A DNA stretch of 64,000 nt, taken from contig NC_053199.1 of assembly GCF_905163445.1 (NCBI RefSeq), positions 12,294,001-12,358,000 on the forward strand, written 5' to 3'. The notes under the pieces were generated by a model. It ran no database searches. It had not been told where the DNA came from and worked only from the letters and a program-made list of their open reading frames with translations. Positions 11,035 through 22,904 of this stretch are shown one piece after another (position 1 is the stretch's first letter; every line of letters starts with the position of its first letter). The position numbers and the translations under genes are program-made. This DNA comes from Pararge aegeria. Taxonomy: Eukaryota > Arthropoda > Insecta > Lepidoptera > Nymphalidae.

Positions 11035-12150
11035 GTTCGCGGCGACGGTCGGGGCGCGAGTGAGGCTGCCGTGGGGCTCGGCGTGGAGGGCGCGTGCCGC
11101 AGAGGGCCGCTCCGCCGCCAGCCAATCACCGCTCGCCCGCTTCTTGTATACGTGTTTTTGTTTAGCGACGCCCCACTCTAGCAGCTTTGCGACCGGCGCC
11201 CTGCCTTGAGGCTGAGGCTTGAGGTACCGACGGCAGGTAAACAGTGATTTATGAGCTGTGAGGTAATAAAATTGGGCAAGGAGTTAGTTGATTCTTTTGC
11301 TCAATTTTATTACTTTCCTATTATTGTGAATGTTGTAATATTTATATTGTCTTTTAGTGGGTGGGGGGAAGGGGGGCTGGGTATTAACACTTGCTTAATA
11401 CATGATGAATAAGAGCCGTATGATGATTAAAATGAACAATAAACTGAAGATTTTAATTAATTGATCGTACGAAAAAATCGTTTGCCTCGATATCATTTTT
11501 ATATTCATTTCATCGAGTCCACTGGATTAGTTACCGGAGTAAAGTAACGTAAGATGCCCAAGAAACAACAGTTAAGTATGTCTACTAGCTTTCGACTTTG
11601 ATAAGCCCTGTAGCGATTTAATAACATTCTGAAACATTTCATGCAAACGTGAAGGATTAGTAAATACCTTACTCGTTAATATCCTTAAATCACACAGAAC
11701 GACAATAACGGTTTGACGTGATTTTTCAATTGCATAAAGGTCGTTTATAGCTCGGAATGTAACATAGACTACTTTTTAAACAAAAAACTGCAGTTTCAAT
11801 GGTACCTATACCTTAAAGCGCCATAAAAGTCTCTGCACTTTACACGTTGTACATATAAACATTGAAACATAGGTAGGCGAGTAGGCACTTCTAGTTTAGA
11901 AGAAATAGGTTTATCCTTAATCTTTTAGTAGATTAAATACTTAGCTAAGTTGGTAAGTAGGTAGGTAATGTAATATTTTTATGCTGTAAGTCTTATGAGA
12001 ATCATACCTGTTACTGCCCACAAATTATACTAACCATATTGAATGAAAATAAAAGTAGGAAAGGATTGAATACGAGATAGGAGATTTTTATAATTTTTTT
12101 TGTTTCGTAAACATTTTTTAAGCCTTAATCAAGAAGAAACAGAATCGTCA
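11035..12150. other. FoxQ2 upstream flank
   Basis: The first about 180 bases (to about 11215) continue the GC- and CpG-rich island that covers the FoxQ2 5' end, and probably contain its 5' UTR and promoter. I see no clear TATA box. Beyond 11230 the sequence becomes AT-rich and holds nothing I recognise. Confidence 0.45.
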
Positions 12151-12154
12151 TTCA

Positions 12155-12435
12155 GCCATTATTGTATGCAGTGTATTGTGTTCAAAAACAGTAATAACGT
12201 CTCACTTTACACCCGCGGATTGTTGGTAGCTCATAAACTTTTCCTAATTTCCCATTCCCATTTCCCATGAATGTTTAGAACATTAGAGGTAAAACAATTA
12301 CTGTCAACTGCTAAATGGTATGAAGTGACTAACCGTTTGTTCAAGAAACCATTCTAAAGTGGAACGGTTTTTAAAGTCTCAATATTAGCCGTTTACACGG
12401 TTTTTGTATGTTCTTAATTCTGTGGTACACATTTA
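12155..12435. repeat. Unclassified segment, copy 1 (partner at 31055-31320)
   Basis: About 280 bp in the same orientation as its partner. Shared words are TTTAGAACATTA, CAACTGCTAAATGG, ATGAAGTGACTAACCGT, CTAAAGTGGA and TGTATGTTCTTAATTCT, with differences and small gaps between. No coding frame and no terminal repeats are visible. It could be an old unknown transposon or a segmental duplication. Confidence 0.6.
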
Positions 12436-12689
12436 CAGACAGACATTAGACACAGAGATCTTACTTTTGTTGTATGGTATCAATAATCAGTTCTGTGCCA
12501 ATAATTAGGTCTGTGTCTATGAATGGCATACCTATTTCAACATACGTATTTCTGTGTGACACTCATTAACAGTCCTATTCAGCTAGGTTACAACCAATGA
12601 AGAAAAATCAAGTGTCATGTTTAGTTGATCAGCAGGATATTTACACTATCACTGATAAAAATATGAGGCCTTGGTTTATTTAGTGTATT

Positions 12690-12985
12690 TAGTCAAAGTC
12701 AAAGTCAAATATTTCTTTATTCAAATAAGCACATAGATGGCACTTTTGATGGCACATTACATGTAAAATATGTCATAGAAGTGAGGTGATGGCGATAGCT
12801 AAATTCTTTAACTTAAAACTAAAGCTAAACGCAAGTTCCAAACGCGCCGCTTAGCTGGTTGTTTCTTTTTTGTTATTACCATCTCACATTATCGATTAAA
12901 ACTATTAAAGAAGCAACCTGGTTCGATCAAATTTTTACACCCAAGCATTTTTATCGTTGCTAAGTTCTTAATACTATAATAGGAC
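12690..12985 (-). mobile_element. LINE-J copy, 3' UTR only
   Basis: 5'-truncated. In reverse complement it runs from AAGCTTTGG-like 5' sequence through TGAGATGGTAATAAC and GCGGCGCGTTTGGAACTTG to the tail GAATAAAGAAATATTTGAC followed by TTTGACTTTGACT repeats. The repeated TTTGAC end is the element's 3' terminus. Confidence 0.7.
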
Positions 12986-13124
12986 GTCTGTATTAAGCCT
13001 GATATTCAACATAATGGACTAAAACACATTTAAGTAACGACACAAGCCGCACTTATTTTCACCCTACATTTTACCTAAATGATAACCTACAGGATAATAT
13101 TAACGAAAACTTTTGGGTGGCCGG

Positions 13125-13307
13125 CAGTGACGTGCATAGAGGGTATGCACAGGGTATGCAGATCAGATGATATAAAATAGAGAAAATCTCCAGTACGAGT
13201 TATAAAAAACTTAAGGATAGGCATTGTAAGAGTCATAAAAAGTACTGGAAACTTTCTTCATTTTATATCATCCCATACCCTGTGCATACCTTCTATGCAC
13301 GCCACTG
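13125..13307. mobile_element. hAT-like MITE with terminal inverted repeats and target duplication
   Basis: 183-bp element. The left end CAGTGACGTGCATAGAGG.. pairs with the right end ..CTTCTATGCACGCCACTG. The inverted similarity extends about 60 bp inward and includes GGTATGCACAGGGTATG and GATGATATAAAAT. The flanks are GTGGCCGG (13117-13124) and ATGGCCGG (13308-13315), an 8-bp target duplication with one change. A CAGTG terminus plus an 8-bp duplication fits the hAT superfamily. It has no coding capacity. Confidence 0.75.
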
Positions 13308-14143
13308 ATGGCCGGTATGAGTTTGTCATGATCAAAGTTGTAGTGAAAAACATAGTGAAAATTCTTAAAGCCATTTTTTAAATTTTCGTTGAAATATTCA
13401 TTGTACCTACCTACTTATATTCGGGAGAGGCTACGTAAATGACAGCTCAAACGATATAATATATTCTACCTGTAGTCATAAAAGTAGAAATTATTATATC
13501 GAAAAATTATTTTATTTGCTGTCACTCCATACAAAACCGTTACAAATGACAACTTCGGAGCGAGTACTTCCCTGTTATTTTGGAGATATCACAACAAGCA
13601 ACAACACATTACTTCTCAGGAGGCGCGAAGGAAAGAGATGTAATATCAAAAATGCGCTTTCCACTGAAGGAGTGAGAGGGACAGAACAACGTGCAACAGT
13701 TTCACATGTCGCGGTAAACGGCTGTGATAGCGTACCCTTAGATCACAGCATTCGAAATTGAGCTTTAGTGTTATGGTTTAAAGCTCATATTGCCTGGGTT
13801 CTTCAACTTTTATGACGTAGTGAATGAGAAAGGAAAATAAAGAGATTCGGCCGTGAGTGCGAGCGGTGCAGATAGAGATATCGACGAGACGCCGCAGGCT
13901 AACAATGCAGTTGCCGCCCATTTAAATACGCCATTTTGTTTACTGTCTCCTTGTTGGGGAAAGCAGTGTTCCGGAATTAGAAAATTACGAGGAAATTTCC
14001 CATATTTCGTATCATAGCTCGCATTTGACACTTTTATCCAAATTTTTACATATTCTGGTGAAACTTTTCAAGTCTATATGGATAAAAATCGTTGATATAA
14101 CTTTTGTGTTTTCATTTTTCCCATTTATAATTTTGCAATTTTT
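13308..14143. other. Intergenic, nothing recognised
   Basis: Open frames at 13516-13761 (+) and 13810-14031 (-) show no family resemblance and no repeat matches in the window. Confidence 0.4.
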
Positions 14144-14144
14144 T

Positions 14145-14460
14145 GACGATCTCCGTAGCGCAGTGGTGGGCGCTCTGGATTTCTGAGTGGAGGTACTCGC
14201 TTTAGATCCCGGGTCCATTAGGGAATTTATAATTTCTTAATTTTATCTGGCCTGGTCTATGAGGCTTCGGTCGTGGCTAGCTACCACCGGCAAAGACGTA
14301 CCGCCAAGCGATTTACCGCTCCAGTACGATATCGCTCAAAAACCGATTAGGAAGAAGTATGGCTTAAATATAACATTACAATCTTAATCTTCATCACTTA
14401 CCATCATGTGGAATTGCCGTCAACGGCTAACTTCTAGTGCAATAAAGAAAAACGAAACTA
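14145..14460 (+). mobile_element. SINE-C, near full-length copy
   Basis: A third tRNA-headed family. The head has TAGCGCAGTGGTGGGCGCTC as A-box region and TAGATCCCGGGTCC where the B-box has decayed. The body contains GGTCGTGGCTAGCTACCACC, CCGCTCCAGTACGATATCG and AAAACCGATTAGG, and the end is GGCTAACTTCTAGTGCAATAAAG. Other copies lie at 17697-18190, 24530-24632, 50570-50755 and 59392-59687. Confidence 0.75.
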
Positions 14461-14961
14461 ATATTGACACAACAATTTTTTTTATCTACTCAGTTTTGTG
14501 AAAACAGTACAAGCGAACATCAAACACATTCTGTTAAAGTTGTGGTTTATGGCTCTTAAAACTTTGTTTTGGACAAATAACGAGTAACGGGTACCTATTT
14601 ACCTATTCGTAAATCGGTCATTGTCAAAAATAATTGTAAGTATCCAAAATATTCGCACTACAGCGGGAGTTTAGTGGGCATAGATATTATTAATTAAACG
14701 CTTTTTTATGAATGTATGTTTTTATTATTTTTAATTAACACTTTTCTATTTATTATACCTATTATGATGGTATATCAGAATACAGTTGTCACCTTTTTAC
14801 CGTTTCGTTGGTTTCGTACAGGGTATAATACAACGGAAAACGGTCAATAAAGTCCTCTGTGCTAAAACTATTTACTTAAAATTGTCTTCGTAATAAGACA
14901 AGGAGGCAAGAGTATATTTGTAACTACGTAGGTGCAAAACCTAAACGTTATTTTCTAATGC

Positions 14962-15230
14962 TTCAGAGCCATTCAAAGTTTGTGCCTATATAAATGGGTA
15001 GATTCGCGCACAAATTGCATTAACGCAGCGGGCCTCGCTTAAATTAGTCGCGGATAAAACAAACGAGTTGTTGTACAAAACACCGCGGACACCGCGACGC
15101 GTTGCGCGCATGCTAATGTGGCCATGCGAAAAATCGCTAAAAGCCAATCAAATTGATTTAAACGAAACAAGTGCTTTATTTGTTGGGAAGTTAATAAAAT
15201 AAATTAATTGCAAATAGCCACAGGAGTGTG
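14962..15230. repeat. Unclassified local repeat, copy 1 of 3
   Basis: Shares with 15380-15610 the words GCATTAACGCAGCGGGCCTC, AGTCGCGGATAAAACAAACG and GCCAATCAAATTGATTTAAA. Copy 3 (15890-15985) keeps only the left part. The three are in the same orientation at roughly 420-510-bp intervals. No coding frame, terminal repeats or poly(A) tail are visible. Confidence 0.65.
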
Positions 15231-15379
15231 TTCGTCGAGCTGTTATTTTTTAACTATATTAATAGTATTTTCATTTAAGCCTTATATCAAGGTTTTTGTG
15301 ATAACTAGGTATAACATAGGTGCCTATAGCAAGATTTGCCCAAATCTAAGCAATCGTTAGATAATATCCAAAACTATAT

Positions 15380-15610
15380 ATTCGCAGCCATCAGTTCGTG
15401 TCTATAAATATGGGCACATTCACGCATAAATGGCATTAACGTAGCGGGCCTCACGTAAACTAGTCGCGGATAAAACAAACGAGTTCCACGCATGATAATG
15501 CAGCCATGCAAAAAATCGCTTAAAGCCAATCAAATTGATTTAAACGAAACATGCGCTGTATTTGTTAGCAATTTAAGGAAATAAACTAATTACAAATAAG
15601 TAAGGCTTTA
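15380..15610. repeat. Unclassified local repeat, copy 2 of 3
   Basis: See 14962-15230. This copy lacks the CCGCGGACACCGCGACGCG insert of copy 1 but retains AGTCGCGGATAAAACAAACG and AATCAAATTGATTTAAACG. Confidence 0.65.
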
Positions 15611-15659
15611 ACTAGACTTACAAGTAGAAAACGATTGTCTTTAAATAAACAGGGCAACC

Positions 15660-15835
15660 CTACGCAAGTCGCGCAAGGAACACCTCCTGCAACGTGCCAC
15701 CATGTGCCCACCAACAAAAGGCGAAGGTGCTAAGCCTGTAATTACACCGGCAGCCACGGCCCTTAGACGAGCACACAGCAGTGCAACATTGCTGCTTTGT
15801 GACAGAAATAAACATAGAAGTAGTACTTAATTGGA
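15660..15835 (+). repeat. Interspersed repeat M, copy 1
   Basis: Shares AGGTGCTAAGCCTGTAAT, ACACCGGCA and AATGCTGCT-like words with 33100-33287 and, more weakly, with 38015-38230. The three same-orientation copies suggest a dispersed element of unknown class. Confidence 0.5.
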
Positions 15836-15889
15836 AGATCTTACGATTTACTTCTACTAAATCTTCATATTTTCAATGTTATGGTATGT

Positions 15890-15985
15890 TTTGGCAGCCA
15901 TTAGTTTGAGCCTATACATATGGGTACATTCACGCACAAAATGCATTAACGCCAATAGCCACACGATATTTGTAATCGTGCTATT
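15890..15985. repeat. Unclassified local repeat, copy 3 of 3 (partial)
   Basis: GCAGCCATTAGTTTG..CCTATACATATGGGTACATT and ATGCATTAACGCCAATAGCC match the left and right edges of copies 1 and 2. The centre is deleted. Confidence 0.55.
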
Positions 15986-17290
15986 ACTATTTAACTTTTT
16001 TATATCTCCATTTATCACTTTATCAAGATTTTCGTCCTAACTATTTCGTCCTAAAATACGTACTTTGATTTGATTTGATTTATTTCCCACCCACTTTTTT
16101 TCGTAGGTAGGTACTTAATTGGTTTATAATACTACTTATAATAAAAATGTATTCTAAATAGTTTTACGTACTCCGGATTACTTTATTACCAGGCTTACAC
16201 GTGCAATTTAATGCGGTTACTTTTTGTTACTCAAATAATGCTAATAAAATAAGTATGTTAAATTTCTATATGTCAGCAGGTATTGGTTACCTGAGCTTAC
16301 TTAGAATAATTAAGTTTGTTCCTAATTACGACATTGAATCCAGCTCGCCATATAATCGCATAAATCGCTCTTTAAGGCTTTATCAGTGTTATAATAGTGA
16401 TAAAGTTTATTAAATACAATTTGGATAAATGAGTTCTGACAATGCACACTTAAAAATTAAAAAAAAAACATTTATTGCGATTATTCCGTTACTTGAACAA
16501 AGGAACTTATTGGAATAGCGTGCACTACATATTCTCTGACGTTTTTCACAGCTTCAGTAACCCAGACTTTTTCAGGATAGATTCATTAAAACTACCTGCA
16601 ACCAAAAAAGATTATCTTCCAATAAGGATCACATTACTGAATACCTAACTCTGAGCTGTTTTTTTAAAACCATAATTTTTCCAGGGAAATTGTATTCAGA
16701 ACCTCATAATCTATCATATCTCTAAATCATTCTAACCACTAAACCACTGCTGGAGTTTTTAAGTGTATCGGTAGGTACATTAATTAATTCGACCGCGGCA
16801 AAGCCGAAGAAATTTTTGTTCCTGTTTACATAATTCCCACAGATTCGAAACTCGGAAGGTTTTTAATTTATGCAGATTGATTTTATAGCAAAACGGTCCA
16901 CATTGTTGTTCTAATTGCCCGCCGCAAGACGGAGGCGTGACGCTCCGCCCACCGTTCAGGCTCTTTGTGCCCGACTGTACCGGGTAAATTCATTTATTCT
17001 CTCTCAACTGCGCCGCAGTTTATTTTATGTTTGCTTTGTTTATGTAACTGTACCTAGCGGGGCAGTGTTACGTTCGATGTATACGTGCACCTGGTGTGTC
17101 ACGCCCTTTACTAATAAGTACATACGCATAGAAAAACGCGACAGAGAGAAGAAACTTTTCAGAGCTATGTGCGTTTTTAATTTAAGCAATGGAATAGGAA
17201 TCCTTAATAATAAAACTTAGTACAATAAATATATAGACTCCTGACCCTCGAAATAGAATAGCTCGTATCTTAGGTGCCAGTGATCACCAA
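15986..17290. other. Intergenic, with a GC-richer block at 16780-17110
   Basis: AT-rich except near 16910-16985, which is CpG-rich (CCGCCGCAAGACGGAGGCG). The 101-codon frame at 16915-17220 lies across this block but has no recognisable domain. A possible regulatory region or non-coding exon. Confidence 0.35.
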
Positions 17291-17294
17291 ACAA

Positions 17295-17492
17295 TGATTA
17301 AACAGTTAGGAAACATCGTGAGAATACCTGAATGCCTTAGAGTTCTCCATAAGTAGGTAAAGATCTTAAAAGAGTGTGAAGCCCACTAATCCGCACTAGG
17401 CCAGCGTGGTGGATTACGGCCTACACCCTTATGATTCCAGAAAGAGATCCTATATAGTGGGCCGGTAATCGATTGATATGATGATCGTGATA
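17295..17492 (+). mobile_element. SINE-B copy, head missing
   Basis: Body and tail only: GGAAACATCGTGAGAATACC, GCACTAGGCCAGCGTGGTGG and GTGGGCCGGTAATCGATTGA. Two short fragments with AGCTATGTGCGTTTTTAATT lie on either side (17160, 17523). Confidence 0.65.
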
Positions 17493-17696
17493 TATGCATA
17501 TAAAAATGTACTAACTTTTCGCAGCTATGTGCGTTTTTAATTTAAGCAAATTAAATACCACTTGCTTTAACCACCTATCTCTTAAGTTAGATATTAAATT
17601 GAGGTGAACCGATGTACTTGAGAAGCTGTTCCTAGCTCAATTACAGGAAATAGGTCAATACATCCATCGAGATTATGAAACTAATTTTAAGCTGCA

Positions 17697-18190
17697 AGAG
17701 TGAGTTCCGAGTTCGATCTCCGGCTGGGGCAATTTAGAATTTACAATTTCTGTGTTTTCTCTGTCTGTTCTCGTGACAGGCTTTCGCCGTGGCTAGTCAC
17801 CGCTCTACGGATAAAACCGTGCTGTAGAACCATTAATTTGATCTCACACCACACACATATTTACGGAAAAAAAGGTGAAAATATCAACACAACACAGCGT
17901 CAGCAACCAATCGCGAAGAAAACCCAAGTACAGAATCGAGGTAGGTGGTGCAAAAACAAATAAAGGTATGAATATATAAATATAAATAAATAGATATACG
18001 TATATATGTCTATACACAAAATAAATATATACCTCCTAATATAAGCTTTTTACTATTAAAAGCGATCCGGCACGATTCCTCGTAGAAACTGATTAGGTAT
18101 GTGTTAGTGATATGTTTTTAATATAACTGCCTTATCTCTAAAACCCGCTACCATCGTAGATTGAATCATAACTCTCCGCCTGCATGTAGG
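17697..18190 (+). mobile_element. SINE-C copy, broken
   Basis: Head and body at 17697-17830 (GAGTTCGATCTCCGGCTGGG as B-box region, then CGCCGTGGCTAGTCACCGC). The distal part is at about 18060-18190 (AAGCGATCCGGCACGATTCC, GAAACTGATTAGG, CCCGCTACCATCGTAGATTG). The 230 bases between are unrelated AT-rich DNA. Confidence 0.6.
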
Positions 18191-18462
18191 TAGATTGTAT
18201 TTCTCTAAACGATAGTAGTAGGAGTAGAGGAGAAAAGCGGAGAGCAATCTAAGATCTTATACGGCGTAATGAAATAAGTTATAGAGAACTAGCTGTTCTC
18301 CCCGTTCTTCGGCGCCGTTTTTTGTGTTTTTTTACAGTGAGAAAGAGTGAGAACCATTTGTTTTCCCGGGATAAAAATGTCGCCTATGTAGCCGTCCGTC
18401 CGTGCTCCGTCCTTTCAACTATCTCTATGCCGAAAAGTTGATAGGTTGCTAAGTTAGAGCGA

Positions 18463-18582
18463 AGGGGCGTGCACAGGGTTTTTAACAAGGATCGGCATAA
18501 GGCAGGAAGATAGCATGAAGATACCAGTTAAAAAACAATTAGGGTAGGCAGTGCTTTTGCTCATGTATGGAGTGCACGCGAC
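18463..18582. mobile_element. hAT-like MITE copy, diverged
   Basis: The ends GGGGCGTGCACAGGG and GGAGTGCACGCGAC match the family at 13125-13307 and 53259-53394; GGCAGGAAGATAGCATGAAG corresponds to GAAGGAAGATGGCATAAAAT of the latter. Confidence 0.6.
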
Positions 18583-20523
18583 TGTTAGGGCGGGAAGTAA
18601 GAAGAAACGAACGAACAAACAAATACACTGTCGCATTTATGAAAATGGCGGCAGAAAATAACTTTTCTAACCATTTAACACCCGTCGTATATTAAATTAG
18701 AGACTTTGTGTGGAAAACTGTTCGCAAAATATTTAGGCGTCACAAAGGAGGTATTAGCATGACGGGGGATGGTAATTTTATGTAAATCGACCCAGCGCTC
18801 CCGCCGCCGCCGGCGAAGACAAATTTCAGTTGAATTTGTTTATGTTTAGCAACAACTTGGGCGCTCGACTTTCTTTCGACGGTATTTTATATACAAGACG
18901 CGGTGGGAGATGAATTTATTAGACTTCATTATATTTGTCAGCTTAAAGTCATGCAGTCTTCGTAATATCGTTTTTTTATTGCTCACAAGTTGATCCTTGA
19001 CTGCAATATCATCTGGTGCGGCCGTAATTATGGAAGTGTGCTTACCAATTACTAGTTAGGGGTATGGCAGTTACTTTAAACCCCATATAATGGCTTCTAC
19101 GCGGCATCCTACGGGAACACTAGCCTTTTTTTTTGGCGTGGTGGAAAGGCTTTATGGCTACCTCCGACCCTTGGACAGGACGGAGGTTATGTGGGACTCC
19201 CCCCTCTAAAGGGGGTATACACAAACTAAAAACCAACACGGCATGTACCTCTGGTTGGCTTTGTTAGACGCCCAGGGAACCCGTTGTATACCTACGAGAC
19301 ACTAGCCTAAGTAAGTAACGCCTAATCATAGAAGATTCCTAGGGGCAAACATTTACCTTTCACCAATCGATTTTCACTAGACAACTCATATTATAACCTA
19401 ACTTGTATGACTCTTGCCACAAGATGTGGTATTTTGTGTTTTTATTATAATATTTTTGATTATCCGTAAGATTTAAGGTTATTTAAAATAAGCTCGTGAA
19501 CAATTAAGAAGAATCATGGCACAGCCGATGGATTTCGTAACTTAAGATGGCGCCCAACTTCTTAAGTCGTTATCTAAGAGTTGGTGAAACGTTTTTTACT
19601 CTATATAACACCCAAAACATTAGGCATCTATTTTAAGCGTTTCCTAGGTTTAGTGAAAACGGGCATATATCGCGGGAATAAACTTACGATGACCGAGAGG
19701 TAAGTAATCGGAAATGTTAAACTTGAATAGGCACACACGATACAGGCTTGCCTATTTTGGGTGCCAACGGAAATTGTATTTATGTTTCAATTGTTAATTA
19801 AACTAGATGGCACCACAAAGATCCTGCATCGCGCTAACGAAGTGTTCACAATAATTTACTATATATACAACTTCCAAAGTTAAATGGTCTAACTTCATTC
19901 CCCGAGCACATGACCATAGCTCCCGTAAAGTTATAAATGTAAGTTTCATTTTCATTTTAACTGTGTGCCGGGGATCCCGAAAACGAACCCACCTACCCAC
20001 TAAACTAGCACTGCTTTTTTCAAATGGTATATTTAAAAAAAAAAGCGGTGTTAGCTATAGCGGCGATAAGCAATCACTAACAGAAGGAACCAATATCGTA
20101 CAAAACTAATATCTTAATAGGTCAATAAATACTCGTAAACCACAGCACTGAACCGCCAGTAGCGGATCTCAAGAGCGACATGGGGCGGATGCGTAATCCA
20201 CTTAACATCCTTAATCCCGCCAACCATTGTGTGGTAGGTAAGTACCTACGCACCACGCGGTTAATTCGATCAATCGCTGCACGGGTAATGTATTCATATG
20301 TTAATTTGTTGTAAATGTGCAGTTTTGTTACTCTTTAGCCTGTAAATAGGAACTATAACATGACATTATGAAGTATTTTTTTCACGCTCCACCATTAAGT
20401 ATCGGTGAGATGCTTTTTTGCCGATTAGGTACAATCTGATCTTTACTTGACTAATGAGTAACTTATTTTTAACTTAAACTACTTCTAATTATTAGTTACA
20501 ACTGAGATGTAGTAGTAAGATAT
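18583..20523. other. Intergenic; weak repeat traces
   Basis: 18650-18900 holds a GC-richer tract (CCCGCCGCCGCCGGCG) without a coding frame. 19130-19290 (GGCGTGGTGGAAAGGC.., GGACTCCCCCCTCTAAAGGG) looks like a retrotransposon-derived segment. Near 19960-20010 the minus strand has a tRNA-like GTGGGTTCG stretch that may be an old SINE head. None is sure. Confidence 0.35.
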
Positions 20524-20832
20524 GAAGCGGTGATAGTGCTTTGGGGGGGAGCTCGACTTCACTTTCGGGGGGCCGAGTTCGAATCCCAGCAACCTCTAAC
20601 TTTTCTGAGTTATGTGCGTTTTAAGCACTGAATTAAAATATCTCTTGCTTCAACGGTGGAGGAAAATATCGTGAGGAAACCTGCATGCCTGAGAGTTCAT
20701 AATGTTCTTAAAGGTGTGTGGAGTCCACCACTGGGCTAGCGTGGTGGACTACAGCCTTAACCCCTTTTCTTTGTGGGGGGAGACCCTTGCTCTGTAGTGG
20801 GCCGGTAATGGGTTGATGTGATGATGATGATG
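20524..20832 (+). mobile_element. SINE-B, reference full-length copy
   Basis: Second tRNA-derived family. The head is GAAGCGGTGATAGTGCTTTG with B-box GAGTTCGAATCCCAGC. The body has GAGTTATGTGCGTTTTAAGC, CTTGCTTCAACGGTGGAGGA and GCCTGAGAGTTCATAATGTT, then GTGTGGAGTCCACCA and GCTAGCGTGGTGGACTACAG. It ends AGTGGGCCGGTAATGGGTTG with an ATG/GATGATGATG tail. Confidence 0.85.
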
Positions 20833-22150
20833 CAGATATAGTCCAATAAATAAAACTTAGTTTCTAACTATTATTTAACGTTCACTTTGTTCACGTGAGC
20901 TTAGCTTTTACTTAGCACAAACATTAGTTTTACTCATATCACTGACCGACATCACTAATCGTCACTGCTTAACGGGTTTACGAAGTTAAATGTAAAAATA
21001 ATAAATACTAGTGTAGCGAACGGGTAAAAATTACTAGGTAGGTACATTCCCTCCTTTAACAACAAACAAACAAATTATCTAGTATGTTTTAAAACCAATG
21101 GAGAAAATTTTGTACCTGCTATATTTGAAGATCAGTAGATTTTGACTTGTTGACAATAAACAAATTAAATGAATAAATAAAATCAGTTCATCAATGACGG
21201 CGTTCTGAGGTAGCGAACAAAAAAAAAACAAGCCTCAGAACCTCCTTCTTTTTTTAAATCGCTGGAATACAAATCTTACAAATCTTTCACACAGCCGAGT
21301 ATCAAATCATTTTCTTTCAAATAATGCTGAATATAAGGAAAACATGTATGCATGAAGTAAGTAAATGGACACTACATTCTACAAAATATGTCAATACCAT
21401 ATCTCAGTTTTGTAACTCCATCTTATCTATAATCTACACTTAAGGAGATAAAGTAAGCGACTAAAAAATATTTATTGTGTTTACACAAATACGTAGGTGG
21501 TAATCCGAGAGGACGAGTACTATTCTAAATATTAAGTCACAAGACAAGGGTACTCTTTGTCGAGGTCGGGGAAAAAACGTAATAATATTATTGGGTTCTA
21601 ATTTCGTTTGTCCCTGTTAATCGTCTCTGTATAAAAGTGTCAGCGGGACTGAATAAAGGTGCCAACTTGCATGGGGATATGAATGGGACAGGCGTTTTGT
21701 ATTACAATCTTTATAAAAGATCGAGGATCAAGACCTAAATGAACCGTATCCCAATCGTTGTAAGATTTGATATTCCTTAACATCAAATTTTGATCTGGAA
21801 TATCTTGTTATAATAAAATCGGGATTGTTCAAGTGTTGCAATGCTTGATACGTCTTAAACTTTTTTTTTCCGAGGGTCGTTCAGTTTCTCCGAACCACTT
21901 TTATTGGCTATGCCATTTTCAAGAGGTCATTATGTCGGTGACAGTATGTATTGATACGAAGGCTATTTAATTTTATTAAAATGCTGTTCTGTAAAAATAT
22001 AGAATCGAAAAAGTTTACCTCAATGTTATTTTTAATAAAATTACCTACCTATTGAACTACCCACACAATGTGATTCGTTCTGATAAACTATTTTACTAAG
22101 GGTATCAAAGATAATATATTCAGTAGAGTAGAGAAATGTTATTTTTATTC
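20833..22150. other. Intergenic, nothing recognised
   Basis: AT-rich, with stops in all frames. No repeat shared within the window. Confidence 0.5.
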
Positions 22151-22400
22151 GACGGCCGATTGGCGCAGTGGGCAGCGACCATGCTTTCTGAGTCTAAGGC
22201 CGTGGGTTCGATTCCCACATCTGGACAATGTTTGTATTATGAACATGAATGTTTTTTCAGTGTCTGTGTGTTTATCAGTATACCTATTTTAAGTATTATT
22301 TATATTAGGCATTCATAAAAACATTCATCCGTCACCTTTAATACCCATAACAAAAGCTACGCTTACTTTGGATGTGTGTATTGTCATAGTAAATTTATTT
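22151..22400 (+). mobile_element. SINE-A copy 3
   Basis: Complete head (GACGGCCGATTGGCGCAGTG, GGGTTCGATTCCCACATC) and most of the body. It lacks the GGGGCTAGATGGC stretch of other copies and ends TAGTAAATTTATTT. Confidence 0.85.
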
Positions 22401-22654
22401 ACTTCGTCCGAGTTAGTTTTTTTTTTCATCCAGTGAAAACCGTAAATTTTTTCGAGAACAGTGTATCCTATATTTCTAAGATGCAAGTGTTGTCCAAAAT
22501 TGTGAAGTTACGCAAAATTTTGCCAACATTGACTTGCTGCTAAATTCACGAAATGAAGTTCTTTAACTCCCGTAGAAACGTATCATTTGTTGTCCGATAG
22601 CAACATGCAAGCTTGAATAGAATCAGGCGTTACGAAGAATTCCAGGATATATTA

Positions 22655-22810
22655 TGAAAATTCGAAAAGCGCGGAGTATAGCAAATTAAGCTTAATTTTC
22701 ATAATAAAACATGCAATCTACCTCTGTGCTAAATTTCGACTGGTTGAGCTAATCCTGGGTAAGAACAAACAAAGAAACAGACACTTCCGCTTTAATAATA
22801 TTAATTTTGA
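22655..22810 (+). repeat. Mixed fragments of repeats L and H
   Basis: GCAAATTAAGCTTAATTTTC matches repeat L at 50315-50500. It is followed by a tail (CAAACAAAGAAACAGACAC, CTTTAATAATATTAA) like the end of repeat H at 40211-40499. Confidence 0.45.
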
Positions 22811-22904
22811 TTCTTTCTTACATACCAAATTTTTTTTTTATTACCCTTACAGGTTAGCCGGCCACTATCTTGGACTGCAGGTGAGATTGCAGACAAGGAC
22901 CAAC

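Noticed and set aside
10365..11209. Several frames overlapping FoxQ2 on both strands
   Set aside because: GC-rich DNA has few stops; only the 318-aa frame has a recognisable domain.
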